From the NCBI RefSeq assembly GCF_024649945.1, contig NZ_JANKMS010000012.1:62001-126000 (forward strand): 64,000 bases of DNA, read 5' to 3'. This document shows positions 51,597 to 60,219 of this stretch, one piece after another (position 1 is the stretch's first letter; each line of letters starts with the position of its first letter). Both the position numbers and the translations under genes were made by a program. This DNA comes from Flavobacterium panacis. Lineage in GTDB: Bacteria; Bacteroidota; Bacteroidia; Flavobacteriales; Flavobacteriaceae. Under the pieces are notes generated by a model, which made no database searches, was not told the origin of the DNA, and was given only the letters and a program-made list of their open reading frames with translations.

Positions 51597-54500
51597 TTAG
51601 AAAGTTACGTTCAAGCCCGAGATGAATGTTTTGGAGTTTGGATAAGAACCAAAGTCAATTCCCGGATATAAGTTGTTTTGTTCGTATGAACTTACCTCTG
51701 GATCATATCCAGTATATTTCGTCCATGTAATTAAGTTTTCTGCAGAGACATATACTTTTACGCTTTTTGTTCCCAATTTTTTAGAAACGCTTTTGGGTAA
51801 AGTATATCCTAATGTGATTAATTTCAATCGTAAGAAAGAAGCATCTTCCACATATCTTTCAGAAACAATTCCTAAAGGAGAACTTGTCGCTCTCGGAATT
51901 TCATTACTCGGATTTGTTGGTGTCCAACGATTATTTAAAGTCGCTGCAGCATTTGTTCCAAGAGTAGAAATTTCCAATTGCTGATTTAAAGCGTTGAAGA
52001 TTTTAGCTCCGTAAGATCCTTGAAAAGAGAAATTCAAATCGAAATCACCATACGAAACGGTATTGCTGAAACTTCCAACAAATTTTGGCTGAGAAGTTCC
52101 TAAGTTTCCTTTGTCCAAAGCAGTAATTACACCATCTCCATTTGTATCAACATATCTTCGGTCTCCAACTTTTGTATTGGCCAAACTGTTGATTTTTGGT
52201 TGAGTATTCACTTCTTCCTGGGTTTGGAAAATTCCGTTTGTTCTATATCCCCAAAAAGTTCCTAAAGGCAAACCTACTTTTACGATAACAGGCTGTTGCT
52301 GTAATAAAGAACCATTTGGAACAACTGGGAAAAATTCGTTTACACCATTTCCGATCTCGGTAACTTTATTTCTGTTTAAAGAAAATACGATGTTAGAATT
52401 CCAAGCGAAGTTTTCTGTTTTGACATTTTCGGTTGTCAAACCAACTTCAAAACCTTTATTTTCAACTCCACCAATATTTTGAAGTACAGTCGCATAACCA
52501 GAACTCAACGGAACTGGAACGCTGATTAATAAATCGTTTGTTTTTTTGTAATACACATCAAAAACAAAATTGATTTTTCTATCTAATAAGGATAAATCCA
52601 GTCCAACATTATATTGCGTTGTTTTTTCCCATTTCAAATCCGGATTTGCCAATCGGGTAGGAGCAATTCCAGTGTATAAAGTTCCGCCGAAAGAATAATT
52701 TACAGAACCCATTGAAGCAAGAGAAAGATAATTTCCAATTTCTTGGTTTCCAGTTGTTCCCGCTGTAATTCTAAGTTTGGCTTCGGTTACACCTTTGATG
52801 TTGTTGGCAAATTCTTCATCAGTAATATTCCATGAAAATCCTGCTGATGGGAAATAACCCCAAAGTGATTCCGTACCAAATCTAGAAGATCCGTCAGCAC
52901 GTCCTGAAAGTGTAAAGTTGTATTTACCTTTATAAGAATAATTTACCCTTGCCAACCACGATTTTAAAACACTTTCGTAAGCTTCACTATATGGTTTTAC
53001 AGCGACTCCATCCTGAAGCGCATTGTAAGTATTCGCATCATTTACAAACGTATTAGCTCCTGCATTTACGACTTCACCTTTTGTATATTGAAGCGTATAA
53101 CCTCCTAAAGCAGAAAACTTATGACTTTCTCCGAAATTGGTGTTATAGTTTAAAGTGTTTTCATTCAAAACAGAACCAACCAAACGATCTCCAACAGAGG
53201 CTAAACCTTTAGTACCAGCTCCGGTTGTGGTATTAGACGGCGCATAATAATTTTGTTTGGTATTTAAAACGTCGCCACTTACAGCCACTTTAGCAGTTAG
53301 CTTTTTTGTGATTTTATATTCACCAAATAAACTCGTTAGAATTCTGTTTAAGCTGGTTTCGTTTATAGTATTGTCTAAATCGTTAATTGCGTTAGGAACA
53401 TAACCATTTACAGAAGTGGCATACGGATTATTGGTTACATTATAACTTCCATCAGCATTTTTTATTGGAACAACTGGAGCAGTCAATACAGCAGCCACTA
53501 GTGGGTTTGGAGTTCTACCGCTTCCCGCAGTTCCTACACCATTGGCAAGAGAATAAGTGTAATTGGTATTTACACCAAATTTAAAGTTCTGTGAATAGTT
53601 TCTTTCGTAATTGGCACGCAGCGAAATACGTTTAAAATCAGAACCCAAAACAATTCCTTCCTGATCAAAATAACCTGCAGAAACCGAATATCTCGATCTT
53701 TCATCTCCACCCGAAAAAGATAAATTATGACTTTGAACAGGCGCTGCAGTTCTAAAAGCTGCCGACTGCCAATCGTAATTTCCAGAAGTTTTGAAAGCTT
53801 CAATTTGTGCATCAGTAAAAGAAGGCGCCTGACCGATACTCGCCTGAACATCGTTTCTTAAACTGGCCCATTCGCTGGCATTCATTAATTTCAGTTTTTT
53901 CGAAATATTCTGAAATCCGAAATACCCTTGGTACGAAATATTGTCTTGACCTTTTGTTCCTTTTTTAGTGGTAATAATAACAACTCCATTTGCTCCACGT
54001 GAACCATAAATGGCTGTAGCAGATGCATCTTTCAAAACCTCAATAGATTCAATATCAGCTGGATTTATGGTCGACAAAACGTTTACACTTGCTCCAGCAT
54101 AAGTTACGCCAGCAGAACTATTGGCGTTATCATTATAAATTAGAATTCCATCTACAACATAAAGTGGCTCGTTACCAGCTGTAATAGAGTTTCCTCCACG
54201 AATACGGACACTCGAAGAAGCGCCTGGACGACCAGAACTTTGTGTAACTACAACCCCTGCAACTGCGCCTCTTAAGAGATTATCTGCAGAAGAAGTTACT
54301 TGAGATAAATTGGCTTTTGGAACCGAAGCAACAGAACCCGTAATGTCTTTTCTTTTCTGAGTTCCGTAACCAACAACTACTAATTCATCTAGTTCTTGGC
54401 GTTCTTCTTTCAAATTAATAATTACCGGATTTTTTTCTACAATTACTTCGGCTTTTTTATATCCAATGTAACTTACAATTAAAGTGTAAGGGAATTTTTG

Positions 54501-54719
54501 TCCTGTCTGAAAATAAAATTTTCCTTCAGCATCTGTAATAACACCATGAGTTGTTCCTTTAATGGTAACAGAAGCACCAATAACAGGCTGATTGGTAATG
54601 GCATCTACAACAGTTCCGTCAAGTTTAGACTGGATTAGCGGGGTGGTATTTTGGGCTTGTATTCCTGCCGTCAGCAGCAGGAGAAATAACAATATGTATA
54701 TGTTTGAAATTTTTTTCAT
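51597..54719 (-). CDS. SusC/RagA TonB-dependent outer-membrane transporter
   Basis: The 1040-residue protein has a signal peptide, a CarboxypepD_reg domain (about 30-110, LDGTVVDAITNQPVIGASVT), a TonB box and plug region with DASATAIYGSRGANGVVIIT near 230-255, and a large barrel ending in VTF. It imports the ligand captured by SusD. The gene leads the sulfatase locus and has an unusually long predicted leader of about 485 bases from the promoter at 55211-55240. Confidence 0.95.
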   Translation of the reverse strand: MKKISNIYILLFLLLLTAGIQAQNTTPLIQSKLDGTVVDAITNQPVIGASVTIKGTTHGVITDAEGKFYFQTGQKFPYTLIVSYIGYKKAEVIVEKNPVIINLKEERQELDELVVVGYGTQKRKDITGSVASVPKANLSQVTSSADNLLRGAVAGVVVTQSSGRPGASSSVRIRGGNSITAGNEPLYVVDGILIYNDNANSSAGVTYAGASVNVLSTINPADIESIEVLKDASATAIYGSRGANGVVIITTKKGTKGQDNISYQGYFGFQNISKKLKLMNASEWASLRNDVQASIGQAPSFTDAQIEAFKTSGNYDWQSAAFRTAAPVQSHNLSFSGGDERSRYSVSAGYFDQEGIVLGSDFKRISLRANYERNYSQNFKFGVNTNYTYSLANGVGTAGSGRTPNPLVAAVLTAPVVPIKNADGSYNVTNNPYATSVNGYVPNAINDLDNTINETSLNRILTSLFGEYKITKKLTAKVAVSGDVLNTKQNYYAPSNTTTGAGTKGLASVGDRLVGSVLNENTLNYNTNFGESHKFSALGGYTLQYTKGEVVNAGANTFVNDANTYNALQDGVAVKPYSEAYESVLKSWLARVNYSYKGKYNFTLSGRADGSSRFGTESLWGYFPSAGFSWNITDEEFANNIKGVTEAKLRITAGTTGNQEIGNYLSLASMGSVNYSFGGTLYTGIAPTRLANPDLKWEKTTQYNVGLDLSLLDRKINFVFDVYYKKTNDLLISVPVPLSSGYATVLQNIGGVENKGFEVGLTTENVKTENFAWNSNIVFSLNRNKVTEIGNGVNEFFPVVPNGSLLQQQPVIVKVGLPLGTFWGYRTNGIFQTQEEVNTQPKINSLANTKVGDRRYVDTNGDGVITALDKGNLGTSQPKFVGSFSNTVSYGDFDLNFSFQGSYGAKIFNALNQQLEISTLGTNAAATLNNRWTPTNPSNEIPRATSSPLGIVSERYVEDASFLRLKLITLGYTLPKSVSKKLGTKSVKVYVSAENLITWTKYTGYDPEVSSYEQNNLYPGIDFGSYPNSKTFISGLNVTF

Positions 54720-54821
54720 TTCTTTGTGTTGGTTTTAAGTAATTAACAAGACGCCCTGAGCACTGTTTATACAGCACTCTAAAAGTGTTCTTGATTTAGT
54801 GATAAATGTTCTTTAAGCCTC

Positions 54822-54854
54822 GCCATTTCTGTTGCCGCAGAAATGGCTTTTTTT
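54822..54854 (+). terminator. Plus-oriented intrinsic terminator opposite the susC leader
   Basis: A perfect 10-bp stem GCCATTTCTG/CAGAAATGGC (54822-54831 with 54838-54847) is followed on the plus strand by a run of T. No plus-strand gene precedes it, and in the minus-strand leader of susC it has no T-run on the downstream side. It could end an antisense RNA that starts inside or near the susC start region. Confidence 0.75.
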
Positions 54855-55210
54855 ATTTACAGCAGCAGCTTTGCATTGTTTTCATTTTAGTTTTTTTTAA
54901 TTGTTAGTCATTTTAATTTTTGAATAATAGGTAGGTTTTCAAGAATCAGTCAAACGCGATAAAAAGGCATTTGAAAGATTTTTGGGTAAACTCAGTAAAT
55001 ATTTTCGGTGGTGAATTTTTAAGAAATCTGCTTTTGAAAAAATGAAAAAGCACATAAAATAAATGTAGATTTTTAACAACAGAAACACATATAACAAAAA
55101 GTGTTATAAGTGTATACTTTAGGAAGAATGTAACGCGATATGCTTTCTGTCGTTTTCACAATAATAATTTTTAAGTTTGAAACATTATTAAACTCTACTA
55201 ATCCTATAGA

Positions 55211-55240
55211 CAAAGTTAAATTTTATATAATAAAAACCAA
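55211..55240 (-). promoter_or_regulatory. Bacteroidota-type promoter of the sulfatase-locus susC
   Basis: On the minus strand TTG (55240-55238) and TAACTTTG (55218-55211) are separated by exactly 19 bases, a full match to the flavobacterial consensus. Transcription starting about 5 bases after would give a leader of roughly 485 bases before the susC ATG at 54719. Confidence 0.75.
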
Positions 55241-55593
55241 AAGTTTGTAGATTTTTTTTTGAAAAAACTGTGTTTAAGAAGGTGCGCTGAAATTCTAATT
55301 ATTAAATAATCTCTTATTTTAAAGGGTTTAAAGAAATATTCTCCACTAGAATAAATGTTAAAATAAAAATGAAATGAAAATTAAAATTGTAGTATTTTAC
55401 ATGGTTTTAAAGACTCTTTATCTTTAATCTAATGGATTGATTTAAGCTAAAATCAACTTAAAAACGTCAGCAAAATACTTTTGACTCATTATTATGCAAA
55501 TTTCTAACTTAATTTTAAAGTTGATTTTGAATAAATTAGAGTAAATTTATAGAGACCAAAAAGAAAACAAATTTTTTTATTCATGATAAGGAT

Positions 55594-55620
55594 AAATACT
55601 TATATTTGTAATAAGTATTT
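55594..55620 (+). promoter_or_regulatory. Inverted repeat overlapping the moeA -7 element
   Basis: AAATACTTAT (55594-55603) and ATAAGTATTT (55611-55620) are perfect complements around a 7-base centre. The centre overlaps TATATTTG (55601-55608), a match to the TAnnTTTG -7 element, about 36 bases before the moeA start codon. A protein bound here would block the promoter, so it looks like a repressor operator for the molybdenum-cofactor operon. No TTG element lies at the expected distance. Confidence 0.7.
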
Positions 55621-55643
55621 TTACTTAGTTTTAAATTAACGAA

Positions 55644-56816
55644 ATGATAGAAGTAAAAGAAGCATTAGAAATTGTAGCAGCAAACAGCTCAAATTTGTCC
55701 ACACAAAAGATTGCAGTAAAAAAAGCACTTGGATTTATTTTGGCAGAAACAATTTATTCGCCAATTTCAATGCCGCCTTTTAGACAATCTGCAATGGACG
55801 GTTATGCTTTTATTCATTCAGAAAGACATCAATTTGATATTGTTGGAATTTCTCAGGCTGGAGATCATGCTAACATAAAACTAAAAGAAAACGAAGCGAT
55901 TCGAATTTTTACCGGAGCGTACGTTCCAGATAATGCCGATACGGTTATTATGCAGGAACATGTAATGGCAAATGAAAATTCTATTTTAATTGCAAAAAAG
56001 CCTGAACCTTTTGCCAATGTTAGAAGTAAGGGAGAACAAATTAATGCTGAAGACGTTGTTTTTGATGCTAATACTTTGATTACACCAGCCGCAATCGGAT
56101 TTTTAGCTTGTTTAGGAATTACAGAGATTACGGTTTATAAAAAACCGAAAGTAGCCATTTTGGTTACAGGAAATGAATTGGTAAAGCCTGGAAAAAAACT
56201 TTCAAAAGGTAAAATTTATGAAAGTAATTCGGTGATGTTAGAGGTGGCACTTGAAACAATTGGTATTAAGAAAGTTAAAATTCATACCGTTAAGGACAAT
56301 TTAAAAGCTACAAAAAGTGCTTTAAAAACAATTTTGGAAGAAAATGATGTTGTTTTAATTTCGGGCGGAATTTCAGTTGGAGATTATGATTTTGTGAAAG
56401 AAGCTTTATTGAAAAATGGTGTAGAAGAGCTTTTTTATAAAATCAATCAGAAACCAGGAAAACCAATGTTTTTTGGTGCTAAAAAAGATACTTTGGTTTT
56501 TGCACTTCCTGGAAATCCGGCGTCATCATTGACTAATTTTTATATTTACGTTTATCCGGCTATCAAAAACAGAATGGGATTTTCGAATACACATTTGCCA
56601 AAAATAGTTCGTAAATTAAATAGTACAATACAAAATACAACGGGTAAAACACTTTTTCTAAAAGCTTTATACGAGGAAACAAATGTGACCATTCTTGAAG
56701 GACAAAGTTCTGCAATGCTTAATTCTTTTGCCATCGCGAATGGTTTAGTGATTGTACCGCAAGATGTTCAGAATATTAAAAAAGGACAATTGGTTACGGT
56801 ATTGCCGATTGATTAG
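55644..56816 (+). CDS. moeA: Molybdopterin molybdotransferase MoeA
   Basis: The 390-residue protein has the MoeA pattern with the opening MIEVKEALEIVAANS, the PPFRQSAMDGYA motif near 43-54, the VTGNEL motif near 176 and ISGGISVGDYDFVKEAL near 236-252. C-terminal GNPASSLTNFYIYVYP completes the active-site domain. It inserts molybdate into adenylated molybdopterin. It is the first gene of the Moco operon, directly downstream of the inverted-repeat promoter. Confidence 0.96.
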   Translation: MIEVKEALEIVAANSSNLSTQKIAVKKALGFILAETIYSPISMPPFRQSAMDGYAFIHSERHQFDIVGISQAGDHANIKLKENEAIRIFTGAYVPDNADTVIMQEHVMANENSILIAKKPEPFANVRSKGEQINAEDVVFDANTLITPAAIGFLACLGITEITVYKKPKVAILVTGNELVKPGKKLSKGKIYESNSVMLEVALETIGIKKVKIHTVKDNLKATKSALKTILEENDVVLISGGISVGDYDFVKEALLKNGVEELFYKINQKPGKPMFFGAKKDTLVFALPGNPASSLTNFYIYVYPAIKNRMGFSNTHLPKIVRKLNSTIQNTTGKTLFLKALYEETNVTILEGQSSAMLNSFAIANGLVIVPQDVQNIKKGQLVTVLPID

Positions 56817-56962
56817 TTTTTTTAGAAGAAGAGGCAATAAGAAAGGGATATAGATTTTATGGACAATAATGAAAAGCGCTGTATAAATAAAAACACATAG
56901 CTTGCTAAATATGGATTATTGAAAGACAATAGTAGAAAACCTGAAACTTGAAACAAAAAGAC

Positions 56963-57535
56963 ATGGAAACATTAACGGTATTTATTCTTTGCGGAGGAAA
57001 AAGCTCCCGAATGCAGTCAGAAAAAGGATTGGTTTTGTTTCAGGATAAACCATTCATTGAGCACATTATTCAGGCGATTTTACCGATTACCGATAACATA
57101 AAATTGATTACAGGATCTAAAGAATACGATTATCTGGAATATGAAAAAATACCAGATTTGGTTTTAGATAAAGGCCCGATGGGCGGAATTTACACCGCCT
57201 TGTCACATTCTGAAACAGAATTCAATCTGATTTTAAGCTGTGATATTCCGTTAATTTCAACCGAATTATTACAGGAATTAATTTCAAAACATACTAAAGA
57301 AGCAGGAATTACAATTTTTGCTTCAGAAAGTAAAACGCATCCGTTAATCGGAATTTATTCGAAAAGTATTGTTCCGACCATCAAAGAAGCAATCGAATCT
57401 AACGAATTAAAGATGATGGATTTGCTGACGAAATTACCGCATCAAATCATAAACATAGAAGAAAGCGAAAACTTTCATTTAACCAATATTAATTCGGCTG
57501 ACGAATTAAACGACCTGAATATCAATTTAATTTAA
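56963..57535 (+). CDS. mobA: Molybdenum cofactor guanylyltransferase (MobA family)
   Basis: The start is placed at the ATG giving METLTVFILCGGKSSRM rather than an upstream TTG. The 190-residue protein has the nucleotidyltransferase motif LCGGKSSRMQSEKG (near 9-22), the Lys in FQDKPFIEH, and LVLDKGPMGGIYTALSHSE with the later metal-binding LSCDIPLIS. It transfers GMP to molybdopterin for bis-MGD enzymes such as assimilatory nitrate reductase. It lies between moeA and cobA in the same operon. Confidence 0.92.
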   Translation: METLTVFILCGGKSSRMQSEKGLVLFQDKPFIEHIIQAILPITDNIKLITGSKEYDYLEYEKIPDLVLDKGPMGGIYTALSHSETEFNLILSCDIPLISTELLQELISKHTKEAGITIFASESKTHPLIGIYSKSIVPTIKEAIESNELKMMDLLTKLPHQIINIEESENFHLTNINSADELNDLNINLI

Positions 57536-57540
57536 AGACT

Positions 57541-58329
57541 ATGCGAAATGTAAAAACACCCAAATTGACGATTGTAGGCGCAGGTCCAGGCGATGTTGAA
57601 TTGATCACATTAAAAGCAATTAAAGCTTTGGAAAGTGCCGATGTAGTTTTGTACGATGCTTTAGTAAATGAAGAATTACTGGAATATGCATCAAATGCTG
57701 AAATTGTTTTTGTTGGAAAACGTTTAGGCTGTCACGCTTACACCCAAGATCAAATTAATGATTTGATTGTTTCCATGGCAAATCTTCACGGACATGTGGT
57801 TCGTTTAAAAGGAGGCGATTCTTTTGTTTTTGGAAGAGGAAGCGAAGAAATAGATTATGCTGTAAAATTTGGTTTAGAAACTTCTGTTGTACCAGGAATT
57901 TCGTCTGCTTTGGGCGTTCCGGCTTCTGCTGGAATCAGTTTGACGCAACGTAAAATTGCTGAAAGTTTTTGGGTAATTACGGGAACAACTTCCAATCATG
58001 AACTTTCTAAAGATGTTCATTTGGCGTCAAAATCGGCTGCGACTGTGGTTATTTTGATGGGAATGCATAAATTAGATGAAATTATTTCTATTTATCAGGA
58101 AAATAGAAATGATGATTTGCCAATTGCTATTATTCAAAACGGAACAAAAAATTCTGAACAAAAAGTGATTGGAACTATAAACACAATTACTAAATTGGTA
58201 TCCGAAAAGAATATTTCATCACCGGCTATTATAGTAATTGGCGAAGTAGTAAAAAATACATCAAAATTAACGGAATATTTTCAAGAGCATTTTGATGATG
58301 AATTTATCTTTCAAAATTTAAACTTATAA
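57541..58329 (+). CDS. cobA: Uroporphyrinogen-III C-methyltransferase
   Basis: The 262-residue protein has SUMT signatures: VGAGPGDVELITLKAIKAL (12-30), VLYDALVNEELL, VRLKGGDSFVFGRGSEE and the SAM-binding PGISSALGVPASAGISLT. It methylates uroporphyrinogen III to precorrin-2, the entry to siroheme and cobalamin. Its place inside a Moco operon fits nitrate assimilation, because nitrite reductase needs siroheme while nitrate reductase needs Moco. Confidence 0.95.
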   Translation: MRNVKTPKLTIVGAGPGDVELITLKAIKALESADVVLYDALVNEELLEYASNAEIVFVGKRLGCHAYTQDQINDLIVSMANLHGHVVRLKGGDSFVFGRGSEEIDYAVKFGLETSVVPGISSALGVPASAGISLTQRKIAESFWVITGTTSNHELSKDVHLASKSAATVVILMGMHKLDEIISIYQENRNDDLPIAIIQNGTKNSEQKVIGTINTITKLVSEKNISSPAIIVIGEVVKNTSKLTEYFQEHFDDEFIFQNLNL

Positions 58330-58331
58330 GC

Positions 58332-58571
58332 ATGATCGAGGTTAAATATTTTGGAGCTGTTGCTGAAAAAACAAAATGTGAATTCGAAAAATTATCTTTT
58401 TCAGAAGAAGTTTCACTAAAAAAACTATTGCAAGATTTAAACGAAAAATATGAGTTCGAATCTTTGACTTTCAGCGTTGCAGTAAATCAAAAAATAGTTT
58501 CGAAAGCTGTAGATTATACTTTGCAAACGAGCGATATTGTGGCTTTGTTGCCTCCATTTGCTGGAGGTTAA
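58332..58571 (+). CDS. moaD: Molybdopterin synthase sulfur carrier subunit
   Basis: The 79-residue ubiquitin-like protein ends in PPFAGG, the di-glycine tail that is adenylated and thiocarboxylated. It follows cobA by 2 bases and precedes moeB, its activating enzyme. Confidence 0.96.
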   Translation: MIEVKYFGAVAEKTKCEFEKLSFSEEVSLKKLLQDLNEKYEFESLTFSVAVNQKIVSKAVDYTLQTSDIVALLPPFAGG

Positions 58572-58581
58572 AAATAAATTT

Positions 58582-59682
58582 ATGAGCGGAACCTCACGAT
58601 ATAACAGACAAATGATACTTCCAGAAATTGGAGATGTCGGTCAGTACAAATTACTAAAAGCTAAAGTTTTGGTAATTGGTGCGGGAGGTTTAGGTGCTTC
58701 AGTTTTACCCTATTTAGCTGGCGCTGGAGTTGGAGAAATTGGAATTGTTGATGATGATCTTATCGAAGTTTCGAATTTACACAGACAGGTTATTTACAAA
58801 ACTTCCGCCGTTGGAAAAGGGAAAGCAGCTGAAGCTAAAGAGATGATTTCAGAACTGAATCCTCTTGTTAAGGTGAATGTTTATGCAGAGAAATTGTCTG
58901 GTAAAAATGCCCTTTTCTTATTTGAAAAATACGATATTATTGTCGATGCAACAGACAATATTTCCATTAAATATTTAATTAATGATGCTTGTTTGGCAAC
59001 GAATAAACCAATGGTTTACGGATCTATTTTTAGATTTCAGGGACAAGTTTCAGTTTTCAATTATCAAAACGGACCTACATATAGATGTTTGTATCCAGAT
59101 GAAAATTCGAATTTTGCCAATTGTGAAGATGCCGGAGTAATTGGAGTTTCTGTTGGAATTATCGGAATGCTTCAAGCCAATGAAGTTATTAAAATGATTC
59201 TCGGAATCGGAGAAGTTTTAAGCGGAAAAATATTAGTTTATAATATACTGAAGAACGAACAGCAGAAGTATAATTTCGACAATAATTCAACTTTAAAAAT
59301 GGTTAAAGAAGATTTTGAAAAAAGATATAATTCTGATGAAAATCAAATTGAAGAAATAAAATTTGAGTCCATTTTGGATGAAATTGAAAACGATGAGGTT
59401 CTTTTTTTGGATGTTAGAAATGTAGATGAATTGCCAAGAATAAAATTAAAAAACAGCATTCAAATTCCGCTTTTAAATTTAGAAAACGAAATTAAAAGCC
59501 TAAATAAAAATCAAGTTATTTACGTTTTCTGTCAATCAGGAATTAGAAGTAAAATCGCGACCGAATTGCTTCAGAAAAATCAATTTCAAAATGTAAAAAG
59601 CATTGTTGGAGGCGCTTTAGTAATGCGAAATTTATTAGAAGAAAAAAAGGGTAGCCACGAATTCACGAATTTTATTTTTTAA
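58582..59682 (+). CDS. moeB: MoeB-type adenylyltransferase fused to rhodanese
   Basis: The start MSGTSRYNRQMILPEIG lies 10 bases after moaD. The N-terminal E1-like domain has GAGGLGASVLPYLAGAG (about 32-48), DLIEVSNLHRQ and the GVIGVSVGIIGMLQANE segment. The C-terminal rhodanese domain (about 265-355) keeps its active Cys in VFCQSGIRS. The zinc CxxC pairs of E. coli MoeB are absent: one position is Thr in PTYRCL, and the second pair is missing. The final residues (GSHEFTNFIF) and the stop codon are encoded inside an intergenic palindrome. It adenylates and sulfurates MoaD. Confidence 0.94.
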   Translation: MSGTSRYNRQMILPEIGDVGQYKLLKAKVLVIGAGGLGASVLPYLAGAGVGEIGIVDDDLIEVSNLHRQVIYKTSAVGKGKAAEAKEMISELNPLVKVNVYAEKLSGKNALFLFEKYDIIVDATDNISIKYLINDACLATNKPMVYGSIFRFQGQVSVFNYQNGPTYRCLYPDENSNFANCEDAGVIGVSVGIIGMLQANEVIKMILGIGEVLSGKILVYNILKNEQQKYNFDNNSTLKMVKEDFEKRYNSDENQIEEIKFESILDEIENDEVLFLDVRNVDELPRIKLKNSIQIPLLNLENEIKSLNKNQVIYVFCQSGIRSKIATELLQKNQFQNVKSIVGGALVMRNLLEEKKGSHEFTNFIF

Positions 59683-59761
59683 ATCTATGCGCAAAGTATT
59701 GGATTAATTCGTGAAATGTGAATTACACAAATTATGGCGTGATAATTCGTGAATTCGTGGC
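59654..59761. repeat. Palindromic element overlapping the moeB 3' end
   Basis: GCCACGAATTCACGAATT (59654-59671) and its perfect 18-bp complement (59744-59761) flank a spacer with further ATTCGTGAA words. The left arm lies inside the moeB coding end, so insertion or expansion of this element has rewritten the moeB C-terminal tail. The right arm ends 17 bases before the moaE start. Confidence 0.93.
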
Positions 59762-59778
59762 AGAAAAAAATAAAGATA

Positions 59779-60210
59779 ATGAGTAAAAATGTATTTGTAG
59801 AAGGACCGATTTCTCCAGAATTTATTGCAGAATCGATCGCCAAACACCAATCTAAACATACCATTGGTGCACATAATATTTTTCTAGGGCAAGTTCGTGC
59901 TGATGTTATTCACGATAATACTGTCGTAGCAATCGATTATTCGGCATATACAGACATGGCTAATGAAGCACTTTATACAATTCGAGAAAAAGCCTTCGCT
60001 AAATTCGATTTAACCTGCATGCATATTTACCACAGTTTGGGCGTTGTAAAAGCAGGCGAAATCTGTTTGTTCGTTTTTGTTTCGGCAACTCGTCGCAAAC
60101 AAGTTTATGAAGCAACCGAAGCCATCGTAAACTGGATCAAAACCGATGTGCCGATTTTTGGAAAAGAGATGTTTGAAAACGATACATTCACTTGGAAACA
60201 AAATACCTAA
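59779..60210 (+). CDS. moaE: Molybdopterin synthase catalytic subunit
   Basis: I choose the ATG giving MSKNVFVEGPISPEFIAESI as start, because a GTG further upstream would translate through the palindromic repeat. The 143-residue protein has the MoaE pattern with HNIFLGQVRAD, HSLGVVKAGEICLFVFVSATR and the active Lys region PIFGKEMFENDTFTWK. It forms a heterotetramer with MoaD to convert precursor Z to molybdopterin. Confidence 0.94.
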   Translation: MSKNVFVEGPISPEFIAESIAKHQSKHTIGAHNIFLGQVRADVIHDNTVVAIDYSAYTDMANEALYTIREKAFAKFDLTCMHIYHSLGVVKAGEICLFVFVSATRRKQVYEATEAIVNWIKTDVPIFGKEMFENDTFTWKQNT

Positions 60211-60219
60211 GAAATAATA

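Larger units (their letters stand above)
54720..55643. other. Long divergent gap between susC and moeA
   Basis: This 924-base gap has no convincing gene. It holds the minus-strand susC promoter (55211-55240), a plus-oriented terminator-like hairpin (54822-54854) inside the expected leader, and the moeA control region with a perfect inverted repeat (55594-55620). The rest is AT-rich and shows no further structure that I can support. Confidence 0.7.

Noticed and set aside
59749-59778. Upstream GTG start for moaE
   Set aside because: It translates palindromic repeat sequence; the ATG at 59779 gives a normal MoaE N-terminus.
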